Origin: Mesostigma viride
Taxonomy: Eukaryota; Streptophyta; Mesostigmatophyceae; Mesostigmatales; Mesostigmataceae
Assembly: GCA_009746045.1 (NCBI GenBank)
Contig: RPFO01000175.1
Location: forward strand, 4,624,100 to 4,688,099
Direction: 5' to 3'
DNA: 64,000 nucleotides
How positions within the stretch are numbered: the first letter of the stretch is position 1; each line of letters starts with the position of its first letter. This document shows positions 55,145 to 64,000 of the stretch, in pieces. The notes below the pieces were generated by a model. That model had not been told where the DNA came from. It saw only the letters and a list, made by a program, of their open reading frames with translations, and did no database searches. The translations under genes and the position numbers were made by a program.

Positions 55145-55802
55145 GCGATGTAGTGAATGAATTAATTAATTAATTAATTAATTAATTAATTAATTAATAG
55201 ACAACTGACGAGTTGACGGCGTCACGTGAGCATAAGTCCTCAGTGGGAGGGGAACTATGGGATGGAATGGATGATGTAAGCCTATCTAGGTCCTAGTTAC
55301 AGGGTTGTGGGTACCACGGCCCCGCTATGAATGGCATACTACGCGGTCACAAGCGGAGCCCCCACAGACTTGGCATCACTACTTGCCATCTATCCTTGCG
55401 GGCCATCTGCCTCCATTAATTAATTAATTAATTAATAGACACGTGAATGCGTCACGTGAGCATAAGTCCTCAGTGGGAGGGGAACATGGGATGGAATGGA
55501 TGGTGTAAGCTATCTAGGTCCTAGTTACAGGGGTGTGGGCACCGCGGCCCGAATCGCTATGAATGCCATTATTACGCGGTCACACGCGGAGCACCCACAG
55601 ACTTGGGGGACAGTGGTCTCCTGAACATCACTAGCCATCAAATCTGCCTCCATATTACAGACAAACCAGGAGGCTCGGCCCGGGTCCCGTCACGTCTAGG
55701 GTTACTAGCATATGTCCATGCGCATGCTGAGTCTATAACGAAAAGTCCATGGGCGGCGGCCCTGCCGCGCGCGGCCTGGGGCACGCCAGGCGAGGACATA
55801 AC
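55145..55802 (-). mobile_element. Two LINE 3'-end fragments with TTAA tails
   Basis: (ATTA)n at 55150-55198 is followed by a copy of the 3' UTR of the 16.7-kb LINE up to about 55414. A second (ATTA)n tail at 55415-55436 is followed by another copy to about 55802. Both share CGTGAGCATAAGTCCTCAGT and CTAGGTCCTAGTTACAGG. They are very short 5'-truncated insertions, the first ending where the tail of the second begins. Confidence 0.8.
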
Positions 55803-55803
55803 G

Positions 55804-56012
55804 CCCGATGTAGTGCATCATGCACTACATCGATGCTATACTGGGACGCGACGTCCCAGTAAGTAAGTAAGTAAGTACTTGCGTGTCATGCGCAAAGGCA
55901 TGCCACGGAGTACTATGCTAATCTCATTAGAAAAATAATTACACAAAAGGTTAGACAAATATCGTCTGCATCAGATGTCCCCCAACCGTTAAGCGTCCCA
56001 GTATAGCATCGA
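55804..56012. repeat. Inverted-repeat unit with hairpins
   Basis: CGATGCTATACTGGGACGC at about 55830-55848 is repeated inverted at about 55994-56012, 145 bp apart. Just left is a hairpin with arms CGATGTAGTGCAT and ATGCACTACATCG. Overlapping the left arm is TACTGGGACG-CGA-CGTCCCAGTA. Between the arms is (AAGT)n. It may be a small foldback element. Confidence 0.75.
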
Positions 56013-57181
56013 GAGCAAGCCCGCGCAGCTGCCACATGCCTCCCCCGCCATGCCTGACCGGAGAAGCTCAGCGCCGGCAAACACCTGGCAGCGGATGGCG
56101 AGGGCGTAAAGAGCCGGAACCAGCATGACCAAAGGGTTCATGGGGAGCCGGGCGCGGAGGTATGTGGCCACCCCACGCTCTCATTTAATGGAAGGGAAAA
56201 CAGATCGAGTCGGAAGCCATGCAAGCCCGCCCCTGAACTTCAAGACGCATGATTCCGCCAGTATAATCAGCTCCGGCTGTAATGAACGCAGTATTGTGAC
56301 GATGCTGGCCACTGGTCACCACCGGCAAAACGCAGCCTCGACAAACAAATCGACCTAATGAAGCAGGCCCAACGCCGCAACGATCCTGCCGGAACGCTCT
56401 CGCGCTGATCCCAGCTATCCCATGCACCCGGTACTTACATACATACCTGACACATACCTCGACACAATGCTCCGGCCCACCACTTGAGCTCAGTTTTCGC
56501 CTGCGCCAATTAAAGAAGACACCCGCTGCCGGCTCATAGTGGGCCGGCTCATTAATTATACGGGCCAATGGACCGCCCCGCGGATCGATTTGACACTGGC
56601 AACCACCAGCCGGGGGGTTGCATCCTGGAATGCAATATGCTCACCAAAGAACAATGGGACGAGGTTCTCAGGCACTTCAATAGCAATTAAGCTATCACAT
56701 CATTCATCCGCCCATCTGCGGCAACAGTGATGAGGGTGGTCCCACGCGGAATGGGGTAGATTTTTGCAAGAAAAAAACGCTAATTTCAATCGTCCGAAAA
56801 CCGGACATTGCGCCGAAATTCTTGCCGAAAATTTGGCAGCCGAGCGAATTTTTCGCCCGACGGACTTTGCGCCGAAATTTTGTGTCTGCCGTGCTTCGAA
56901 CTCAACCGACTCCTGCTGTTGCGTGCACTTTGTCCGATGCCTGCAGGCCACGCACGAATTTTGCGACCGAAATATGACGACTAGACAAGTTTATCGACGA
57001 CCTACATCGATCTATTGCCACTTTTGAAGTCCTTGGCTTGCTAGCAGCTATTGATTATCAATGCCGGGAACAAAATTGCCGAAAGTTTTTATTGAATCAG
57101 TACATATATGTGCACATGTCCGTAATTTTATCATTCGCAATTTTGACATTGTCGGAGTATTTGACAACTTAGGCATTGCGC
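56013..57181. other. Spacer, no recognised gene
   Basis: Short open frames only. GCGCCGAAATT occurs twice (about 56811 and 56869) among GCCGAAAATT-like variants. Composition becomes more AT-rich from about 56750. Confidence 0.4.
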
Positions 57182-57784
57182 CTAGAAAAAGGTGCCCCAT
57201 CCGTCGATGTCAAAATCGCCGAAGGAGTACACTCCCTGGTACTGGTCTCCCCTGTAGTTGGGAGGCTCGCCTGTATACATTTTGGTGTTCCACTTGGCCC
57301 CGCCGTTCTCCGCAGCAGCCAGGAACTCCTGCTGGGCCTCGGCCCTCAGGCGCATCATTGATACATTGGGAGAGCCCGGAATTTCCGTGCTCTCCACCAC
57401 CACTCTCGCCTGATTGTCAGGCACGCATTGGTAAGCAGGGTTCAAATCTGAATCGGGTGGCACCAGATCGATCATGCCATTGCCGAACGCAATGACACCT
57501 GCACCCCACTGTGCAGAAGGTCCGAGCAACTCTACATCAATTCTGATGTTTGCAGCGTGCTCATTTTTGTCGACCATCACATAGGTATGCTGAGAACCGA
57601 AAATATTGCTCTGCTCCATTTGTGACAGTGTTAAATTTCGGCAAGGTTGGCTGCTTGCAATCGACAGGAAATTGGTGACCCCGACAGCCAGACGCGCAAG
57701 GGTTATAACTGCAGGTAGAACCCAAAATTTGTCGATAAGGAGTAATGGAAGGGCACGACCACCAGTCACTAGTATTCGCTTCAC
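57182..57784 (-). CDS. Unrecognised 200-residue ORF
   Basis: ATG to TAG on the minus strand. The N-terminal 45 residues are hydrophobic (ALPLLLIDKFWVLPAVITLA) and might be a signal anchor. The rest is acidic and polar, with WGAGVIAFGNGMIDLVPPDS and ending FGDFDIDGWGTFF. I do not recognise a family. A second minus-strand frame across 57821-57561 is Cys-rich (CSYNPCASGCRGHQFPVDC), so a splice or frame slip joining the two is possible. It lies 0.65 kb downstream of the transposase-like gene, on the same strand. Confidence 0.35.
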   Translation of the reverse strand: MKRILVTGGRALPLLLIDKFWVLPAVITLARLAVGVTNFLSIASSQPCRNLTLSQMEQSNIFGSQHTYVMVDKNEHAANIRIDVELLGPSAQWGAGVIAFGNGMIDLVPPDSDLNPAYQCVPDNQARVVVESTEIPGSPNVSMMRLRAEAQQEFLAAAENGGAKWNTKMYTGEPPNYRGDQYQGVYSFGDFDIDGWGTFF

Positions 57785-57939
57785 CGGACACCTTTTTCAG
57801 CTTCCGGATAAAATTCAGCAAGAGCAGCGGCGATTAGATACTAAATATTGCGTTATTGGTTCGTACCGTACCCAGACAAAAATTGTACTAGTGACGCAAT
57901 TGTACTAGGCGGAATGACAACTGCGCCCGGCAAATAAGT

Positions 57940-58155
57940 ATTTATTGCTCCAACCCCACACCTAACTTGTTCCGGAGCTGTTCGAAGCGAAGAGCAATGG
58001 AGGGATCGGACCCGAGCCAGATTTGAGTGCGGAACATGATGGCTGGCCTACCTCACTCCGAACATTAAGGTGGACCCGGGTTCGAATCCTGTCAGTGCTA
58101 TTCGCTTCGAACAGTTCCGGAACGATTTTTTTTGTGGGGGTGGAGCAATAAATTC
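57940..58155. mobile_element. Foldback (MITE-like) element
   Basis: The left arm 57940-57994 (TTTATTGCTCCAACCCCACA to TTCCGGAGCTGTTCGAAGCG) matches the inverted right arm 58100-58155, with a few mismatches over about 55 bp. The central 100 bp contains GACCCGGGTTCGAATCC, a tRNA T-arm/B-box-like sequence. I could not fold a full tRNA. No coding capacity. Confidence 0.75.
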
Positions 58156-58440
58156 TCGACATGCAGAAACAAATGTCGAATAGATTGTGCAAAAAAATAT
58201 CGAAATCCTTATCATTATTTAAATATACAGCATAAAATTATGTTGCAGTAAAAAATAACTGTTAATTGAAGGCCGCAAAAAATTATCAACTACCCTTAAA
58301 CTTGACCTCAGAAAGATCTCGAAAAATATATACAATATATGCGGCCACCTTTTTACACCCTACTGAAGCCCCACTCTAAAGATATAATACGAGCCGAAAC
58401 TAGGGCGTCGTCTACCCGCAGCGAGACCCCAATTTCTTGT

Positions 58441-61400
58441 TTAAGTCGGTGCCGGCCCCTCCGGGGCTTCATCCTTGATCACCAGCGCAGTAAGCCACTT
58501 GTCGAGCTCCTTGCTCATCCTGATGTCGGCACACATTCCGTCGCTGCGCACGCGTGCTTCTAGCCGGAGAGCCGGAGCGACGCAGAGATAGCAATTCACA
58601 AGCTCGGGCTGGCGTGACGGTGGCCAATCCTCAACGTTGAGCGTGAAATGCAGGGGGTCATGCTTATCCCGCTTCCAAATCCGAACGGGAAGAATGCCGT
58701 TCCCGGCGAGGAACAGCTCCTTCTCCCGTCCGTTCCGGCCCTCGACCCACCTCTCGAAGTTCTCGTCTAACACGATCGGCCCGGCTTCGCTTACAACCTC
58801 AGCCAACCAGAACGGGTGGATGGGATCGTGATCCGTGTCCTTGTCCGATGGAACTGCCACATAGTCGTGGAGTCTCATCTGCCGGCCCATCGCCTCCCGC
58901 TTGTCCTTCAGCTGCTCCCCCCGCGTCACCATGCGAACCGGAGGGTTGGGCTGGCTCGGTGGCAGCAAACGGACAGTTTTCATCGAGCTTCCTGCATCAT
59001 TGAACTCGATGATAAACGACCACTCGCTTAGACATCCCTCAAACCGCCCAGCCAAACAGGGCGGACAGTAGCAGGAATAGCGCCTAATCATCAAAAGGCC
59101 AGGGTCGGACTTGTCCAGTCGCCACCAATGCGCCTTCTTGATGCCAGGCACCTCCTCCACCTCCGCGCGTCGGCCGGACTCGACGTCCTGTCATCAAATA
59201 GTTAGGGCAAAAAGAATACCGTTCAAGTTAGCAAAATTGACCAAAAATCAATAAAACAGGGTATAGCTGCAGAGAGACCCCTTACAAAAAAAAAATAACG
59301 ACAAGACATCAAGTGATCAAAATTCGACACAGGGTATAGCTGCAGAGAGACCCCATTCGAATCATAATAACAACGTACGACAAGATATTAAGTGATCGAA
59401 ATTCGACACAGGGTATAGCTGCAGAGAGACCCCATTCGAATCATAATAACAACGTACGACAAGATATCAAGTGATCGAAATTCGACACAGGGTATAGCTG
59501 CAGAGAGACCCCTTCATACCGATAGAACAAGCGAAATTTCATACCTAAAAGAAAAGCAACCCATTGACAGTATATAGGGTCTCTCTGCAGAGATACCTTT
59601 ATTGGGTTTGAATTTTTATAGAACAGCGGCAGTTGACGTCTTAAAACCTGAAATAACACACAATTCCGTACCGGGGGTAAAAGGAAGAAGTGGCGAGTGA
59701 CGTTCTCGGCCCGCGCGCGGGCCGACTCCCTGCTCGATGTCTTGCCGCCCTGCCAGTTCTGGTTCAAGTAGGCGACTAGCTGGTGGGTCTCAAGTATGTG
59801 CTGGTTTTCGGGAATCCTCTGCATTTCCCTCAAGACGCACTTGCACTTCGCTCCTTGACCATCCACCTCCCCCTTCCCATGCTGCTCCCCCATGTAGTGG
59901 AACTCAAAGGCCTGCAGGTCGGGATCCCCCATGAGCAGACCGTTAATCTGGTTAATCACGTACCTGGACTTAAACTGCACCGCGCAGTTGTCCGAGCACA
60001 TGTACAGGTTTCGCACCTCTACCCCTACTTCTACCCGCAGGGTTTCCAGAATCTTGCGAAGAGCGTATACGAGTGCGCGCTCGCCCCGCTTGATACTGGA
60101 ATCCCCCAGGAAAAAGAAGACGCGCTTTTCCAGCTCGCCGTTGAGCCGATAACGCACGATCATGGGCATCAGGATGTGGCTGCGCTTGTGGAAGTACTGC
60201 GACTGCAGTTGGACGTAGCTGCTGTTCTCGTAGTTCTCGGCCCAGTCGCCGTGCACGAGCACGTCCCCCTCTCTCAGATTCTTCTCCCGATCCTTGATTG
60301 TATCCGCCTGCGACCAGGCCGTAAAGCAGTGCACGGTGAACTTGTCCCACATCTTAAGAATCTCGTCCCGCAGCTCAGCTGGGGTGGACCTCATTTGGAC
60401 TTGCTCGGGCCGCTTCACCTTCTTCGCCGCCCTGCCATCGGTCTCGCCCTGTTTCGCAAAGGTCCGCAGACAGTTTCGATTTGCAATAAAATCGCATTTC
60501 GATAAGATAACTGCAACTCACAAAGGGTCTCGCTGCAGCTATAGGTCACAAAAAAAAAAGTCAACAACATATTAACGGAGAAATAAAATCGAAACCAACT
60601 CACATTCACCCGTCGGGTCACAGTCTGCTCCACCATCTCGAACTTGAACCAATTCAGAATCTCCGTGGAATTCTTGTCCCGATCACACTGCACCCAGTTA
60701 TTATGGATGCCGCATGATTCCTCAGGACAGAACCCCTCCACACACGCCATCTTCAGTATGCGGTGAACCCTCTCCGTCCTCGGCACCCCATCTTCGTCCT
60801 CCACCAGCCTCTCAGAAATGTCGAGGTCTTCCAGGTCCCGTCCCCGCCATTCATCTTCCCCCTCCCCCTCTTCCATCCCCCCGCCCATTCCGCCCCCTTC
60901 ACGCAGCCCGTTATCCCTGCCGTCAGTCTCGGCGGACACCGGGCAGTGAAAGTGCTTGATCCAGTCCGTCGAGTGAATGGCTTTCCACATTCCGCAAGTA
61001 CCGTCCGGCTCTCTGTACTTGGAGCATCCCGCACACTCCGCGCCACACTTGCAGTTCTTGCCGTGGTTCGCATTGGAGTGCTTGGTCCACGCCCCCATGG
61101 CCGACTGCATGGTGACGTGCTTCTCACACGCGCACAGGTTCCTCTCCTTCCACTTGCCCTTGATGCAATCGGGCGCGTATTTGCAGAAGGTCGTGTAGCC
61201 CACGTGAATGCCCACGTCCTTATCATACTGGTTACTCCTTTTGTTCCAGTACGCATGCTTTTCGAGAAAGTGATTGTACATGTCCTCCTTGGAGGTCATG
61301 TAATAGCGCGCTCCCTCAACGGCGACGAGCACCCCGTGATTGCCACGACCCTCCCTGCTGTAAGTGCGCTTGACATCCTTCATCTGGGAGGAGGCGCGCG

Positions 61401-62169
61401 ACTCATCATCGTGCATCCACGCGTCCACTATCGCGTCAATCACGAATTGCGGCAAAGGGCGCCCCTTGCGAGCCTGCGCGTGTCTGAGGTAGTCCAACTT
61501 CTGCTGCCTTCGTATCGCGCGAATTCCGCGAATCTTCTTGGCGTCCATCCCCGTCAGGTTCTCCAACTCCGCGGCCGAAAACTCCTTCTCCAAGTCGTCA
61601 CCACAGTAAAGCGTGGACATCAGCACCATCCTGACGTCTCTGTCTGCGTCGCTTTTGGTCAGACCATCAAAAAAGCCGTTAATCCGAGCCACCCAGAACC
61701 TGTTCAGTTCTGCCATCCGCTCCTGATTGTAAAGCTTTTTCGCCTCCTCATGATACTTCCCGTGACCTAGTTCAGCGGCCCTAGAGTTAAAGCCAGCAAT
61801 CATCTGGTCGAAAGCCGGCCCCCGCCCCTCGGGTTTTGTCATCGCCTGAGCCGCTTCAAACGCCTGGTCAGCGAAATATTCCCCAATAACCCTCTTTGAT
61901 TTCGAGTATTCTCCCGGCCGCTTGACTTCCTTGGCTTCAGGCTGCGCTGGATTCTGGTTCTCATCTCCGAAAACCCTTTTTGCGCCAGTTGACTGCTTCG
62001 TCCCGGTGTTCAACTTAATTGCACTGAATCCTGGACGACCGGACGCAAGGGCGAAAACTCCCACCCGTTCGCGTGCTGCATGCCATGACGACCGGCACAA
62101 CGAAATCCATGCAAATCGAGTATCGTTGGGAAAAGCGACAATTACAGACAAAGTTCGAAAGTGTATCAT
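58441..62169 (-). CDS. Transposase-like protein, RNase H/DDE-type, three exons
   Basis: Exons 62169-60604, 60448-59672 and 59187-58441 join in phase 0 at AAT|GTGAGT...AAACAG|GGC and CCG|GTACGG...GATGACAG|GAC, giving 1,029 residues. Residues about 330-500 are Cys/His-rich (CKYAPDCIKG, CACEKHVTM, CKCGAECAGC, CGIHNNWVQC), probably zinc-binding. Exon 2 has HGDWAENYENSSYVQLQSQY, LYMCSDNCAVQFKSR and MGEQHGKGEVDGQGAK. The same order of acidic motifs occurs in multi-copy proteins of many eukaryotic genomes and could form a D-D-D/E nuclease core. Exon 3 has WRLDKSDPG and CYCPPCLAGRFEGC, then an Asp-rich domain of unknown role. Likely encoded by a mobile element; activity is inferred. Confidence 0.7.
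59188..59671 (-). repeat. Intron 2 of the transposase-like gene with palindrome array
   Basis: Contains GGGTATAGCTGCAGAGAGAC (followed by CCC) at about 59259, 59332, 59411 and 59490, the copies 73-79 bp apart, plus GGGTCTCTCTGCAGAGATAC at 59577. The spacer AAGTGATCGAAATTCGACAC is repeated with them. Confidence 0.9.
60525..60547. repeat. Palindromic CTGCAG motif in intron 1 of the transposase-like gene
   Basis: GGGTCTCGCTGCAGCTATAG(GTC) lies in the middle of the 155-bp intron 60603-60449. It is an imperfect member of the palindrome family whose best copy is at 62185-62206. Confidence 0.9.
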
Positions 62170-62183
62170 TTTTTACCACGATT

Positions 62184-62443
62184 GGGGTCTAGCTGCAGCT
62201 AGACCCTTAGAGGGGCTTTTTCCGTTAGACGAAAAGATTACCTGATGTGGTGAACTTAGCATACCCCGACCAAGATTGGGGTCTCGCTGCAGCTAGACCC
62301 TTCATTGCGGCGTGCGATTGTTAAATCACAGACTTCTGATTCATTAATTTTATAGCAACCATAAAGAGGGTCTAGCTGCAGCGAGACCCTTGAATTTAAG
62401 CTATTGCTTGTGGTTATAAATGGTCTAGCTGCAGAGAGACCCC
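62184..62443. repeat. Four palindromic CTGCAG motifs upstream of the transposase-like gene
   Basis: Copies at 62184-62206 (perfect 22-bp palindrome with core GGTCTAGCTGCAGCTAGACC), 62278-62300, 62368-62389 and 62421-62443, 50-95 bp apart. A degenerate copy is at 62811-62832 and half-copies are at 63226-63246 and 58425-58440. Confidence 0.9.
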
Positions 62444-63260
62444 AATAAGGACGAAAAGATTTCAGGTTTTCCTCACCTTCGCGGCTCATTCTCTTATTAG
62501 TTCTCCCAGAACACTCAGATACCTGCATGGCGAGAATAACAAAAATAACACAGTAGCATTGATAAAATTGTTTATCAGAAAATATATATACTAATTACAG
62601 TATATTTTGCAAAAGATTTTATAATATATTGTGAATAGCATGGTTAAATTCCACATACTTTAATAATATGGTATGTTAAAGTATATAGAATCATTATTTA
62701 GTAAATCATTTACAAGAAAAAGTGGTATAGACTATTATTATTATATAGTTCGGCAATCTATGATAGTAAGACGTACCGGATGTCAGGTTTATCAGCGGGC
62801 TCCAGGGCTATAGCGTCTCGCTGCAGCGTGATTGTTTGGTGCTATGACTGATTTCAGTAGATGTGCAGAAAAAAATTTATTTCCATGACCACACCAGGAA
62901 TCGAACCCAGAACCTCATTGTACATTGACGCATGGTAACGATGTCAGCCAAACATCCGAATGTTCCCAGGTAAATGGGCTGGAGGTCGTCTCTTTTTATA
63001 CCTGCGGCCACAAGCACGGGTGACGGCATATTGGATGTCGTCCAATCCGCTAGCTTGGTTCCAAAAGATGGGATCGAGCTTTTGCACCAGCGCCGCGCTT
63101 CCAGTTTTCAGTTCCGTGGGGAGGAACGAGGATGCCACGTTTCCAATTTTTTCAATACCGTTCAGCCCTGTGACGCCGCGTCCGTTTTGCGAATTGCGAC
63201 CGTCCCATCGCCCATCGAAAAAGAAGCGCAGCCGCAGAGAGACCCCATAGCTGATACGAG
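62444..63260. other. AT-rich spacer with tRNA T-arm-like sequence
   Basis: No gene supported. At 62885-62945 the minus strand reads GGGTTCGATTCCTGGTGTGG, T-arm-like. A complete cloverleaf does not form, so no tRNA is called. The sequence near 62560-62760 is almost pure A/T. Confidence 0.4.
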
Positions 63261-63263
63261 CTG

Positions 63264-63436
63264 CCATATCGTTTCGACGTTTGCATGCTACCTGCTGGAT
63301 TATAAAATCCTACGTTGATACCTGCCTGGTGCCGGAAGTTTACAAGGAAATCGGTCTGCTTTCGCCGCACAACGAAAAAAAGGTGAGCTTTTGCCGCATC
63401 CTGGATGGTAGGCTGACTAAAATTGTTCTATCAAAA
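63264..63436 (+). repeat. Direct repeat, copy 1
   Basis: CATATCGTTTCGACGTTTGC, GCATGCTACCTGC, ACGAAAAAAAGGTGA and GGATGGTAGGCTGACTAAAA recur in the same order at 63834-63992. The copies diverge in their middles, so they are old or selected only at blocks. Confidence 0.85.
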
Positions 63437-63833
63437 ACGGCAACTAAACAGCGCATGCACGCCGACGACACAGTTAGCCAGCTGGGCGAAGACATGTCCT
63501 TGCTGCCATCGCAAGAAACTCTATGTTGCAGCAAGAGTGATAAAAATGTCTGGCTTCCTTCTTTTCGTTGCTAGCTAAACCCTGCAGACATCTCGGTAGA
63601 GTCAGCTAAGCCGATCCTAATCCACATCTGGCATCCATCCCTTTAGTCTAGTTGCCATGGAGCGTTTCTTGGTCTCGCACATGTCGATCATGGTGGTGCT
63701 AGGCTTTCACTTGGGTCACCCTTTCCATGTTTGCTATGCCTTTGGTCTGGTTAGGTTATAGGTGTAGATGTGCACATACTGCATTTGCTGCGTTTCTAAT
63801 CGGTGCTCCTGTTTGATGCTTTTTTTCCCCTTC

Positions 63834-63992
63834 ATATCGTTTCGACGTTTGCATGCTACCTGCCGGATTATAACATCGGACGTTGCTACCTGCCTGCATA
63901 ACGATAGTTTGCAAGAAATCTTCATTTTGCCGAAACACAAAAAAAGGTGATCTTTTGCCGCAACGTGGATGGTAGGCTGACTAAAATTGTGC
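63834..63992 (+). repeat. Direct repeat, copy 2
   Basis: Second copy of the 63264-63436 block, about 570 bp downstream, running to within a few bases of the window end. The sequence between the two copies has no recognised gene. Confidence 0.85.
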
Positions 63993-64000
63993 TGCTACGT

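Noticed and set aside
62880-62960. tRNA gene on the minus strand
   Set aside because: A T-arm-like stem and loop is present, but the acceptor strand has no partner about 65 bases upstream and no clear anticodon arm forms.

Overview
The window is nuclear DNA of a GC-rich, intron-rich eukaryote that makes cilia. The probable source is a green microalga or similar protist, but the sequence cannot fix the species. Evidence for a eukaryote: two multi-exon genes whose GT-AG introns keep phase, LTR and non-LTR retrotransposons, a PIF/Harbinger DNA transposon and many micro- and minisatellites. A tubulin glycylase-like gene points to cilia. Exon codons are G/C-rich, while intergenic DNA and introns carry AT-rich repeats.

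Layout. 1-9.6 kb: a 9.1-kb Ty1/copia-type retrotransposon with 5-bp target duplications, inserted in a SINE-like repeat. Its protease-like domain lies after the integrase. 9.8-14.6 kb: a 5'-truncated LINE with a restriction-like endonuclease domain, whose 3' end is interrupted by a 3.6-kb defective Harbinger element. 14.6-19.1 kb: a 670-bp ATGG microsatellite, SINE-like fragments and two adjoining 5'-truncated LINE copies on the minus strand. 19.7-33.2 kb (minus): a POT1 telomere-protection gene assembled here from eight well-supported exons plus one tentative exon. 34.6-53.0 kb (plus): a roughly 3,000-residue TTLL3-type tubulin glycylase gene of eight exons. 53.7-56 kb: decayed LINE pieces. 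57-62.2 kb (minus): an unrecognised ORF and a three-exon gene for a transposase-like protein, surrounded by copies of a 22-bp palindrome. 62.4-64 kb: AT-rich DNA with short direct repeats.

How the parts relate. The two host genes stand head to head, with about 1.3 kb between their start codons. POT1 would bind the single-stranded telomeric overhang. The TTLL3-like enzyme would add glycine to tubulin in cilia. Nothing links their functions. Almost every large intron of both genes carries its own tandem repeat. One 39-bp array in the TTLL3 gene seems to have grown out of the splice donor of the exon before it. Three single-base frame slips in TTLL3 exon 2 each fall on or next to a poly-G run, so assembly error is likely there. 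The 58-62 kb locus (transposase-like protein plus repeated palindromes in its introns and flanks) is the best candidate for an undescribed system.
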